Below are positions 8,901-16,296 of a DNA stretch of 64,000 bases, one piece after another. The first letter of the stretch is position 1. Each line of letters begins with the position of its first letter. Source of the stretch: Haloglomus litoreum (GTDB lineage Archaea; Halobacteriota; Halobacteria; Halobacteriales; Haloarculaceae); contig NZ_CP119988.1 of the NCBI RefSeq assembly GCF_029338515.1, forward strand, positions 3,782,001 to 3,846,000, in the 5' to 3' direction. A program made the translations under genes and the position numbers. The notes under the pieces were generated by a model. That model ran no database searches and was not told where the DNA came from. It saw nothing but the letters and a program-made list of their open reading frames with translations.

Positions 8901-10024
8901 GCTGGGTCCGGGTCACCGGCGAGCCGCAGGTCGAGGACGGCCACACGACGGTCGTCCGCGGTGTCGTCCGGGACATCACCGGACCCAAGCGCCGCGAGAA
9001 GTTCCTGCAGCGGCACGAGCGCATCGTCGAGACGGCCGACGAGCCCATCTACACGCTTGACGCCGACCTGCGGCTCACGCTGGTCAACGGTGCGCTCGCC
9101 GGGCTGTTCGGCCGCAACCGGGAGGAGCTGCTCGGCGAGCACGTCTCGACGGTGTTCGGCGACGCCCACGCGGAGGCGCTCGGTGACGCCGCCACCAAGC
9201 TCTACGCCCGCGACGATGACGACCCCATCACCGTCGAGACGGTCATCACGGACGCGTCGGGGCGGCCCCGGTACTACCAGACGACGGTCTCACCGAAGTT
9301 CGATGCCGACGGCTTCCAGGGGCTCGTCTGCGTGAGCCACGACGTGAGCGACCTCACCGAACACGAGCGCCGGCTGTCGGTCCTGGACCGCGTGCTCCGG
9401 CACAACCTCCGCAACAAGATGAACGTGGTCCTGGCGCGGGCCCAGGATATCCAGAGGGAGGCCACCGACCCGGCGGCCGTGGAGGCGGGGGCGTCCATCG
9501 AGGCGGCCGCGGAGGAGCTGCTGGGGCTCGGCGAGGCCGCCCGGACGTTCCACGACACGCTGGACCCCGCCGGGATGGACCTGGTCGCCGTCGAGGACAT
9601 CGCTACCCACGCCGGCCACGTCGTCGAGGCCGCACGCGCCAGCTACGACGACGTGACGGTCGACGCCGACCTCCCCGACCGGGCGTGGGCACTGGTCCAC
9701 GCGGAGTTCGAGCTGGCGCTGGGCGAACTGGTCGACAACGCCGCCACCCACGGCGGGGCGGGGACGACCGTGACCGTCGCGGTCGAGCGGGCCGGCGACG
9801 AGGTGGTCGTCCGGGTCCTCGACGACGGGCCCGGCATCCCGGTGCTGGAGCGGCGGGCACTCGAGGCCGGCTCGGAGTCCCCGCTCCAGCACGCCACCGG
9901 GCTCGGCCTCTGGTTCGTCCAGTGGACGGTCAGGAACAGCGGTGGGACGATGCACATCGACGACCGCGAGGGGGGCGGCGCGGTCGTCGAACTCCGGCTT
10001 CCGGCCGCCGACCCGGACGAGTGA
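5939..10024 (+). CDS. giant multi-PAS sensor histidine kinase
   Basis: 1361 residues; soluble, no membrane segments. An N-terminal degenerate receiver-like module (about 25-140, VLLLLEPGRDRELFAERLAD) lacks a clear phosphoacceptor context. Eight PAS domains follow, starting near residues 148, 284, 410, 536, 652, 786, 912 and 1030. Numbers 2, 3, 4, 6 and 7 share a G-G/A-W-x-x-D opening and the same linker. The kinase core has RVLRHNLRNKMN near 1150 (phosphoacceptor His), N-box LGELVDNAATH near 1260, DDGPGIP near 1294 and GLGLWFV near 1320. GTG 5939 is preferred because it overlaps a short upstream frame as GTGA; GTG 5933 is also possible. It probably phosphorylates a response regulator encoded elsewhere. 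The signal sensed is unknown. Confidence 0.93.
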   Translation: MSERSDPGRPTGSGQGGGAVGVDPPADRVLLLLEPGRDRELFAERLADHDLVVGDPDGSIPEFDCCLVDTTTYPAVVDALAERKAETGPHLPVLLVVGPDEREEVVRESADLADDVLPLPTSWPVLRNRVDSLLRARRDSLRLNAERERFRTLAETAPNAILTIDSDGVVRYANPAIEQVFGHPPEAVTGEPLTMLMPQGLREAHREGLSRYVETGERSLDWTGSRLPGRHADGHEIPLLLAFAEHWTGGERRFTGIVQDISEQVERERELERTVDLLGKTQTIADIGGWEIDAETLGVLWTEQVYEIVGLPVGEEPPLEKALELYHPADRSRVEAAVEDALETAEPFDMELRIQRPNGEVRWVRVRGEPESVDGEVEMLRGTIQDITERRERERELERTVDLLDRTQSMADVAGWVVDAETLELTWTDQLFELLGIPVGEEPPLDEALGFYHPEDRPRIEAAIAAALSEGEPFDLDLRVVRADDEVRWVRTVGEPVVVDGEVETFRGTFQDITERMARQAELERTLDLLDRSGEIAEIGGFENDFDTGDVVWTSQTYDILGLSPSYEPDLDGVPEFYHPDDRAEVLAAIENTLETGEPFDLEVRVVTADDREQWVRLRGEPTSGDGDVIRGTIQDISDRKKREQELERYETVLETVPEAAWVLDERLEVVFADSNAAESAGLTREEIVGKPTDTFRDTLFPNAEAYTEYVGAAEAILAGERENAEVVTELSLVDGAVVVEIGLSPLTRDGEIEGVVGLARDITGRIERQRELERTVDMLDRAERIADVGGWQYDPAAEELMWSEQVYRISGLDPATEEPDVEEAIDLYHPEDRPIIAEAFERALEEGEPYDLELRIVRPSGDVRWVRTIGEPEVVDGRRVVRGAFQDIHARKERERELERTVAQLRQTRDIADVGAWEYDPDTEEVWWDGKVWDIHGQLASFEPTAESVMALYTPASRNRMERAMERAVVEFESFDIEIEVATEPTRWVRVTGEPQVEDGHTTVVRGVVRDITGPKRREKFLQRHERIVETADEPIYTLDADLRLTLVNGALAGLFGRNREELLGEHVSTVFGDAHAEALGDAATKLYARDDDDPITVETVITDASGRPRYYQTTVSPKFDADGFQGLVCVSHDVSDLTEHERRLSVLDRVLRHNLRNKMNVVLARAQDIQREATDPAAVEAGASIEAAAEELLGLGEAARTFHDTLDPAGMDLVAVEDIATHAGHVVEAARASYDDVTVDADLPDRAWALVHAEFELALGELVDNAATHGGAGTTVTVAVERAGDEVVVRVLDDGPGIPVLERRALEAGSESPLQHATGLGLWFVQWTVRNSGGTMHIDDREGGGAVVELRLPAADPDE

Positions 10025-10033
10025 TGGGGCGGG

Positions 10034-10327
10034 TCAGCCGTCGACGGTGAAGCCGCGCTCGTGGAGGAGCGCCGGCACGCGATCGACGTGGTCACCCTGC
10101 AGTTCGATGGTCCCATCGGTGGTGGTCCCGCCGGTGCCGAGCGCGCCCTTCAGTTCGGAGGCGAGCGCGTCGAGGTCGGTGTCGTCGAAGCCCTCGACGA
10201 TGGTGACGGGCTTGCCGTAGCGGCGATTCTCGAGGCGGATGCGGAGCCGTGCGTCCGCCCGCGCGAGGTCGTCGTCGATACCCAGCTCCGCCGGTAACCC
10301 GGCGATGTCGGAGAGGTCCTTTGCCAC
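10034..10327 (-). CDS. translation initiation factor SUI1/eIF1 homologue
   Basis: 97 residues with the SUI1 fold: RLRIRLENRRYGKPVTIVEG, then the loop GTGGTTTDGTIELQGDH, which in eIF1 family members binds near the ribosomal P site and secures start-codon selection. The length matches archaeal SUI1 proteins. The start is GTG at 10327; the longer upstream frame is not SUI1-like. The gene converges on the PAS kinase with a 9-bp gap. Cytoplasmic, associated with the 30S subunit. Identification is by family pattern and is strong. Confidence 0.93.
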   Translation of the reverse strand: MAKDLSDIAGLPAELGIDDDLARADARLRIRLENRRYGKPVTIVEGFDDTDLDALASELKGALGTGGTTTDGTIELQGDHVDRVPALLHERGFTVDG

Positions 10328-10422
10328 GGCCGGGGTACGGGCCGGGCGCTGATAAGCGAGCGCCGGTCGTGTCGTGAGTGCGCAATATCGGTTACTGGTA
10401 GAAACCTGATTTCGTCTTGTAA

Positions 10423-11505
10423 CTACTTGCCCAACAGCGCCCGCAGTTGCTCGCGCGAGAACAGCGTCGAGGGTTCGTCCATGTGGACGCCGATCTCTCC
10501 AGAGAACGCCCGAAGGCCGGCGCGCTGGAGCGGTTCCGGGACCGAATAGCCCGCGCGGACGAGGTGGCCCAGCCGTTGCTCGGTCCGCAACTCGTCGCGC
10601 CACGCCCGCTCGTAGTCGCCCAGCGTCCCCGGCACGGCCGGATCGACGGTCCGGGCGGCGTGGTCGGCCGCGCGCATCCCGTAGAGGATGCCGCCGCCGG
10701 TGAACGGTTTCGTCTGGGCGGCGGCGTCCCCGACGAGCAGCGAGCGCCGGCCGGTCACGCGCTTCGGCGGGCCGACCGGGATGAGCCCGGAGCAGCGCCG
10801 GTCCAGCGTGACGCCGTAGTCCTCGCAGAGGGCCTCGAACCGGGCGCGCTCGTCCTCGCCGGGCGAGACCGCCAGCCCGTACTCGACGCCCGCGTCGCCC
10901 CGCGGGATGCGCCAGGCGAAGAAGCGCGGGACGGTGAGGTGGACGTCGACGAAGTCCTGGGGGTCGGGGTCCTCGTCGAACCCGAGGACGCCGTGGAGGA
11001 ACTCGTCGGGTTCGGGGAGGCCGCATTCGTCGCGGACCCGCGAGCGCGGGCCGTCCGCGCCGACGACCATCCGGGCCTCGTGGCGCTCGGTCCCGTCCGG
11101 GCCACGGGCCGTGACGGCCACCGAGTCGCGGCGCTCGTCGACGGCTGTCACGGTGTGGTGGTTGCGCACGTCGGCGCCCGCGTCCGCGGCGGCCTCGGCG
11201 AGCGTCCGGTCGAGGCCGACCCGATCGATGGCGTTCGAGATGGGCTCGTCGCGGTGGAACGCGTAGGCCGGCGAGTCCGCCCCGCCGAGGTGGAACCGGG
11301 CGCCGCGGATGGCGTTCTGGAACAGCTCCTCGCGGGCCCCGTCGGGGACGTAGTCCCAGATGTCCAGCGAGACGTGCCCGGAGCAGGCGAGGGGCTTCCC
11401 CACCTCGCCCTGCTCGAGGACGAGCACGTCGCGGCCCCGATCGGCCGCGCTCCGGGCGAACCGCGCGCCTGCGGGGCCGCAGCCGACGACGACGAAATCG
11501 TACAT
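10423..11505 (-). CDS. geranylgeranyl reductase-family FAD-dependent oxidoreductase
   Basis: 360 residues. The N-terminal Rossmann motif VVVGCGPAGARFARSAADRG binds FAD. The family features LACSGHVS (near residue 40, cysteine region), VVGADGPRSRVR (about 148) and LLVGDAAAQTKPFTGGGILYGM (about 265) are all present. Archaeal members hydrogenate the geranylgeranyl chains of ether lipids or prenyl quinones, so a role in membrane lipid saturation is likely, though haloarchaea carry several paralogues with undefined substrates. The gene is transcribed leftward with a weak TTAG element about 30 nt upstream of the ATG. Confidence 0.88.
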   Translation of the reverse strand: MYDFVVVGCGPAGARFARSAADRGRDVLVLEQGEVGKPLACSGHVSLDIWDYVPDGAREELFQNAIRGARFHLGGADSPAYAFHRDEPISNAIDRVGLDRTLAEAAADAGADVRNHHTVTAVDERRDSVAVTARGPDGTERHEARMVVGADGPRSRVRDECGLPEPDEFLHGVLGFDEDPDPQDFVDVHLTVPRFFAWRIPRGDAGVEYGLAVSPGEDERARFEALCEDYGVTLDRRCSGLIPVGPPKRVTGRRSLLVGDAAAQTKPFTGGGILYGMRAADHAARTVDPAVPGTLGDYERAWRDELRTEQRLGHLVRAGYSVPEPLQRAGLRAFSGEIGVHMDEPSTLFSREQLRALLGK

Positions 11506-11906
11506 CTACTCGATGTCTGGGGGATTCCCGGCTAAGTAGCTTGTTGCTCGGTGGTGCCGACGGCGACCGGAGCGGCCGGACAGCACCGGGAGACTCCGTT
11601 GGAACTCTCCGGTCCCGGCCGAAAGCCTGTGCGGGACACAGGGGATATATCCAGCACACCAACCACCTCTCGCACGCCCCGACACGCACTTCCGGAATCC
11701 GACTGGAAAACCGAGGGTCGAGCGGTGGAACACACACGATTCGAAAGCCGAATAGCCGACCCGACGTCCCTCCGGGTCGTTCGGAGCGCCCCCGAACAGG
11801 ACTGATACGCTACGAGAGCCCGTCACTCACGCAGCTCCGTCTCGCCGAGCGACTTTCGATTCGAAGGCGAAACCGGCAAAGAATTTCAGCCCGTACGTTC
11901 ACACGT
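11506..11906. other. divergent intergenic region with paired inverted-repeat motifs
   Basis: About 400 bp between the divergent reductase and copZ-like genes. No credible gene is seen. It contains two near-copies of CGATTCGAA, at 11737-11745 and 11857-11865, each sitting in a short inverted repeat (ATTCG-AAAGC-CGAAT at 11739-11753; TTTCG...CGAAA at 11854-11872). An AT-rich AAAGAATTT lies at 11878-11886 about 21-29 nt before copZ. The repeats could be operators for a metal-responsive regulator; this is inference. Confidence 0.5.
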
Positions 11907-12104
11907 ATGGCGACCACCATCACCGTGAACGGGATGTCCTGCGACCACTGCGAGCGGACGGTCTCTGACGCCATCGAGGCTGTCTCCGGCGTCACCGACG
12001 TCACGGTCGACCGCACCGCCGGGACGGCGACGGTCGAGGGCGAGGCCGACCCGAACACGCTCGTCGCCGCCGTCGAGGACGCCGGCTACGAGGCTTCGGC
12101 CTGA
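11907..12104 (+). CDS. CopZ-like heavy-metal-associated (HMA) copper chaperone
   Basis: 65 residues, a single ferredoxin-like HMA domain: TITVNGMSCDHCERTVSDAI carries the GMxCxxC copper(I) site (Cys10 and Cys13), and ...VEDAGYEASA forms the typical C-terminal strand. It presumably binds Cu(I) in the cytoplasm and hands it to the CopB-type ATPase two genes downstream. It is the first gene of a compact operon, 25 bp before the SHOCT gene. Length and motif agree fully with the family. Confidence 0.95.
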   Translation: MATTITVNGMSCDHCERTVSDAIEAVSGVTDVTVDRTAGTATVEGEADPNTLVAAVEDAGYEASA

Positions 12105-12129
12105 GTCGCCGGCCACGCACGAGGTATCG

Positions 12130-12525
12130 ATGACCGACCGAGACGACCCGACGAGACCACCCATGACACAGACCGAACCGCTCTCCAGCACGCTGTTGAT
12201 CGCCCTCGGTGCCATCCTGCTCCTTCCGGTACTCGGGATGGCGTTCATGATGCCGATGATGGGGATGTGGGGGGGCGGATGGAGCCACATGGCCGACACC
12301 GGGATGTGGGGTGCCGGTGGCGGGTCGTGGGTGTGGGTCGTGATGTGGCTCGTTCCGCTGGTCGTCCTCGGCGGACTCGGCTACCTGCTCTACCGTGGTC
12401 TCGCCGGGACGGTCGACGAGTCCGCGGACCCCGCGCTCGAGGAACTCCGCCTCGCGTACGCTCGCGGCGACCTCTCGGACGAGGAGTTCGAACGCCGCCG
12501 TGAGCGGCTCGGCGAGTCGGAGTGA
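12130..12525 (+). CDS. Met-rich SHOCT-domain membrane protein of the copper operon
   Basis: 131 residues with two predicted membrane helices (about 20-38 and 66-89). Between them lies a loop with eight methionines and one histidine (residues 37-59, including [11 protein letters not shown]). A C-terminal SHOCT motif follows (about 101-127, [25 protein letters not shown]). SHOCT is a short oligomerisation motif found at protein C-termini. Methionine-rich loops often bind Cu(I), and the gene lies between copZ and copB, so a copper-binding or pump-accessory role is inferred. A second in-frame ATG at codon 12 could be the real start. Confidence 0.85.
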   Translation: MTDRDDPTRPPMTQTEPLSSTLLIALGAILLLPVLGMAFMMPMMGMWGGGWSHMADTGMWGAGGGSWVWVVMWLVPLVVLGGLGYLLYRGLAGTVDESADPALEELRLAYARGDLSDEEFERRRERLGESE

Positions 12526-12530
12526 CGCCG

Positions 12531-14807
12531 ATGGCCGACCACCAGGCGGCTCACGAGGACGACGAACACGCCAGTCACGCCCACCACGAGCGGCGCACCG
12601 ACCGCGCGTGCCCGGGCTGTCGGGTGTGTGAGTGCTACCGCCCGACGCGAGGCGGAACGGATGCCGAGCGGACGGCACACGCCGCCCACGGCGCGACCGA
12701 TGCCGGCGAGGGACACGACCACGGTGGTGGGCAGGACCACGATGGGGGACACGACCACGGCGCGATGGTCGACCACTCCGACCACGAGGCGATGTTCAGA
12801 CGCCGGTTTGTCGTCAGCCTCGCGCTGGCGATCCCCGTCCTCTACTACAGCGCGTCCCTCCAGTCGTGGCTCGGGTTCACCGCCGTCTCGGTCCCCGGGA
12901 GCGAGTTCGTCGCCCCCGTCTTCGGTGTTCTCGTCTTCGCCTACGGTGGCATCCCGTTCCTGCGGATGGGCGCCGTCGAGGTCCGCAATCGCGAACCGGG
13001 GATGATGCTGCTCATCTCGCTGGCCATCACCGTCTCGTTCGTCTACAGCCTCGGCGTCGTCGTCTCCGGCGTCGGCGAGCCGTTCTTCTGGGAGCTCGTC
13101 ACGCTCATCGTCATCTTCCTGCTCGGCCACTGGATCGAGATGCGGAGCGTCCGGCGGGCCTCGGGTGCGCTCGACGAACTGGCAGACCTGATGCCGGACA
13201 CCGCAGAGCGGGTGACCGAGGCGGGCGAGACGGAGGAGGTGGCGGTCGCCGACCTCGCTGCGGGCGACCTCGTCCTCGTCCGCCCGGGGGCGAACGTCCC
13301 CGCCGACGGCGTCGTCGAGGAGGGCGAGTCGAAGGTCAACGAGGCGCTGGTCACCGGCGAGTCCGCGCCCGTCGAGAAGACGCCGGGCGACGAGGTCATC
13401 GGCGGGACGACCAACCGGAGCGGGAGTCTGCGGGTCAGGGTGACCGCGACCGGCGAGGAGACCACCCTCTCGGGTATCATGCGTCTCGTCGAGGAGGCCC
13501 AGCGGAGCCGGTCGCGGACACAGGTGCTCGCCGACCGCGCGGCCGGGTGGCTGTTCTACGGAGCCCTCGGGGCCGCGGTCGTCACGGCCGTCGCGTGGAC
13601 GGTCGCCGTCGGGTTCGGCCTCACCGTGGTCGAACGGGTGGTCGCCGTCCTCGTCATCGCCTGTCCGCACGCGCTCGGGCTGGCCGTCCCGCTGGTCGTC
13701 GCCATCAACACCTCGCTGGCCGCCCGCAACGGGATGCTCGTCCGCGACCGCATCGCGATGGAGGAGGCCCGGAACCTCGACATCGTCGTCTTCGACAAGA
13801 CCGGGACGCTCACGAAGGGCGAACAGGGCGTCGTGGACGTGGCGACGACCGACGGCTGGAGCGAGGACGACGCCCTCCGACTGATGGCCGCCGCCGAAGG
13901 GGACTCCGAACACATGATCGCGGCGGCGATCCGCGAACACGCGGCGGAGCGAGGCCTCGATGTCCCCGACGCGAGCGGGTTCGAGGCACTGGAGGGGCGT
14001 GGCGTCCGGGCGACGGTCGAGGCCGACACGGCGCTCGTCGGGGGCGACGGCGGGACGGCCGAGGAGACGGTGTACGTCGGCGGCCCGAACCTGCTCCGAG
14101 AGATGGACGTCGACCGCAGCGAGGTCATCGAATCGTTCACCGAGGAGATGGGGTCGCTCGGCCGCGGTGTCGTCTACCTCGTCCACGGGGAGCGAGTGGT
14201 CGGTGCCGTCGCGCTCGCCGACGTCGTCCGCGAGGAGAGCCGCGAGGCCGTCGACGCGCTCCACGCGATGGGTATCGAGGTGGCGATGCTGACCGGTGAC
14301 TCCGAGGCGGTCGCCCGCGCCGTGGCCGACGACCTCGGCATCGACACCTACTTCGCCGAGGTACTGCCCGAGGACAAGGACGAGAAGATCGTCGAACTCC
14401 AGCGTGCGGGCCGGCTGGTGGCGATGGTCGGCGACGGCGTGAACGACGCGCCCGCACTGACACGTGCGGACGTCGGTATCGCCATCGGGTCCGGCACCGA
14501 CGTCGCCGTCGAGTCGGCCGACGTCGTCCTCGTGGAGAACGACCCGCGTGACGTGGTGGCGCTCGTGCGCCTCAGCAAGCGGAGTTACCGGAAGATGCAG
14601 GAGAACCTCGTGTGGGCCGCGGGCTACAACGTGTTCGCCGTGCCGCTGGCTGCGGGCATCCTGGCCCCGTTGGGTATCCTCCTCTCGCCGGCACTCGGCG
14701 CCGTGCTGATGTCCGCGAGTACGGTCATTGTGGCGGTGAACGCACAGCTCCTGCGACGGGCGGACATCCGGCCGCAGGGCGGAGCGCTCTCCGGACGTGG
14801 TGACTGA
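12531..14807 (+). CDS. copB: CopB-type copper-translocating P-type ATPase
   Basis: 758 residues. Exports copper at the cost of ATP. The transmembrane metal site is Cys378-Pro-His (ACPHALGL), the mark of the P1B-3/CopB group. The phosphorylated Asp422 lies in DKTGTLT; TGES is the actuator motif and GDGVND (about 634) the hinge. The N-terminus is unusual in combining a CxxCxxCxC cluster (Cys27, 30, 33, 35) with a His-rich segment (about 50-85). The nucleotide-domain motif reads SEHM (His461-Met462) where SEHP is usual. ATG 12531 is used, 5 bp after the SHOCT stop; a GTG at 12522 would overlap it. Operon with the two preceding genes. Confidence 0.95.
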   Translation: MADHQAAHEDDEHASHAHHERRTDRACPGCRVCECYRPTRGGTDAERTAHAAHGATDAGEGHDHGGGQDHDGGHDHGAMVDHSDHEAMFRRRFVVSLALAIPVLYYSASLQSWLGFTAVSVPGSEFVAPVFGVLVFAYGGIPFLRMGAVEVRNREPGMMLLISLAITVSFVYSLGVVVSGVGEPFFWELVTLIVIFLLGHWIEMRSVRRASGALDELADLMPDTAERVTEAGETEEVAVADLAAGDLVLVRPGANVPADGVVEEGESKVNEALVTGESAPVEKTPGDEVIGGTTNRSGSLRVRVTATGEETTLSGIMRLVEEAQRSRSRTQVLADRAAGWLFYGALGAAVVTAVAWTVAVGFGLTVVERVVAVLVIACPHALGLAVPLVVAINTSLAARNGMLVRDRIAMEEARNLDIVVFDKTGTLTKGEQGVVDVATTDGWSEDDALRLMAAAEGDSEHMIAAAIREHAAERGLDVPDASGFEALEGRGVRATVEADTALVGGDGGTAEETVYVGGPNLLREMDVDRSEVIESFTEEMGSLGRGVVYLVHGERVVGAVALADVVREESREAVDALHAMGIEVAMLTGDSEAVARAVADDLGIDTYFAEVLPEDKDEKIVELQRAGRLVAMVGDGVNDAPALTRADVGIAIGSGTDVAVESADVVLVENDPRDVVALVRLSKRSYRKMQENLVWAAGYNVFAVPLAAGILAPLGILLSPALGAVLMSASTVIVAVNAQLLRRADIRPQGGALSGRGD

Positions 14808-15095
14808 CTCGCACCCTGTACCCAGCACGCCTCCAACGAACTATCGGGGATGCTGGACCTCGACCGGCCCCACTGGGTAGAGCGCCCCTGCCCGCTCGAC
14901 GCCCGGGAATCCAGGAGCCGTTTCACCGTGGTCGGCACGTGCCCGAGGTGCAATAGCGGGGGTCACAGGCCGCTCTGCCACCATCAAGCAGACCGACTTA
15001 TTTTCGATCTGTAACACACACCCATCATATATAGAGAGACTTCTATCGATATTCAGGATTCAAGAATAGAACCCAGAATATTACTGAGGTGTGTA
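14808..15095. other. convergent intergenic region with AT-rich tract
   Basis: About 290 bp between the 3' ends of copB and the propeller gene. The right half (about 14995-15085) is AT-rich, with CATATATAGAGAG and several T-runs, and may terminate transcription from both sides. A 54-codon frame at 14850-15014 is discussed as a finding, not annotated as a gene. Confidence 0.45.
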
Positions 15096-16091
15096 CTACA
15101 GACACACCAGGGCTCGCGGAACACCCCATTCGCCACCGGCCACCTGCTCGAACGAGGCGCCGGCGTCGGTCGACCGGAACAGGCCGCGGTTGGTGCACAC
15201 GAGCAGTTCGTCGGGCGCGGGCGCCGCCAGGACCGCCCGGCAGACGCCCTCACCGACCGGCACTCCCGCGCCCAGCGTCTCCCCGTCGAAGCGCCGCCAG
15301 TTCCCCTCGCCGTCACGACGATAGACGTGCGCGTCGGCACTCGCGACCCGGTGCGCCGCGTACGCGCCGTGCGCTGCGGAGACGTACACCCGGTCGGGGT
15401 CCCCGGGGTCCACGGCCAGCCCCCAGACGTAGCCGTGTTCGAGGCCAGCGGTCGGGTGGTCCCAGGAGGCGCCCGCATCCGCGGACTGCGCGTACCCGTC
15501 GCCCGCGGCCGCGTACACCCGGTCGGGGGCGTCCGGGTGCGTCGCGAGGGCGTGGTTGTCGTAGCGGCTGCCGGGCGGGCGCTCCGTCCACGACGCTCCC
15601 CCATCCGCGCTCCGGACGAACGCGCCGGCCTCGATGCCGACGTACAGGCGCTCGGGGTCCTCGGGATGGACCGCCAGCGTCCGGACGTGGTGGGTATCCG
15701 GGCGCGGCGGGAACGACCACTCGGCCGCGGAGGGCAGGTCGGTGAGCGGCGCGCACTCACGCCACGTCTCGCCCGCATCGTCCGAGCGGTACACCTCGCT
15801 CGGCTCGGCCCCGAGGTAGACCACGTCCGGGTCGCTCGGCGCCGTCGCGAGCGCGGTCACGCGCCCGGGGAGCGTCTCCGGCGCGACGCGTTCGAACGAT
15901 GGGTCGGTCGCGCCGTCGCCGGCCTCGAGGTCGGCCGCCCGCCACAGCCCGTCGTCGAACGTTCCGGCCAGGACCGCCCCCCCGGTGCCGGCGAGGCACT
16001 CGACCCGGTGGCCGGGGAGGTATCCGGTCGCGACGCCGGCGTCGGGGGGAATCGCACGCAGTCCGTCTTCGAGTGCGAGGAGTGAGAGCAT
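15096..16091 (-). CDS. BNR/sortilin-type beta-propeller protein
   Basis: 331 residues made of repeated Asp-box (BNR) blades: VYRSDDAGETWREC, FVRSADGGASWTER, YAQSADAGASWDH and LFRSTDAGASFEQV. Each blade is preceded by a DPDRVY-type strand. Such propellers occur in sialidase-like and plant HCF136-type proteins, but no catalytic residues can be recognised. There is no signal peptide, so it is probably cytoplasmic. The start is ATG 16091; the longer frame upstream is Arg/Pro-rich and runs into the divergent promoter region. Function unknown. Confidence 0.85.
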   Translation of the reverse strand: MLSLLALEDGLRAIPPDAGVATGYLPGHRVECLAGTGGAVLAGTFDDGLWRAADLEAGDGATDPSFERVAPETLPGRVTALATAPSDPDVVYLGAEPSEVYRSDDAGETWRECAPLTDLPSAAEWSFPPRPDTHHVRTLAVHPEDPERLYVGIEAGAFVRSADGGASWTERPPGSRYDNHALATHPDAPDRVYAAAGDGYAQSADAGASWDHPTAGLEHGYVWGLAVDPGDPDRVYVSAAHGAYAAHRVASADAHVYRRDGEGNWRRFDGETLGAGVPVGEGVCRAVLAAPAPDELLVCTNRGLFRSTDAGASFEQVAGGEWGVPRALVCL

Positions 16092-16261
16092 GGCACCGAC
16101 TACGGCGCGCGGACACATCAGCGTGCCCACGGGGGCGCGTCCCAGAGATCGCCACCTGAGGAGTAGCCGAGCAGGGCCGAGAGGGTCGTTCCCCGGTTCT
16201 ACACCGCCAATCACCAGTTACTAAACCCGATGAAACCCCCGGAAGCGACCCGAATGGCCGG

Positions 16262-16271
16262 TAGTATTATC
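16262..16271 (+). promoter_or_regulatory. putative TATA box of the KaiC/LOV-kinase operon
   Basis: TAGTATTATC lies 26-35 nt upstream of the ATG at 16297, the correct distance for a leaderless haloarchaeal transcript. A second AT-rich element, GATATATA, lies at 16284-16291 but is too close to the ATG to act as its TATA box. Confidence 0.55.
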
Positions 16272-16296
16272 ACCATAGATAGGGATATATAGGACA

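Noticed and set aside
11506-11826. 106-codon minus-strand frame upstream of the reductase
   Set aside because: Composition is basic and Ser/Arg/Gly-rich, and it covers the promoter and inverted repeats; no domain seen.
16284-16291. GATATATA as promoter of the KaiC-like gene
   Set aside because: Only 6 nt before the ATG; the upstream TAGTATTATC has better spacing.
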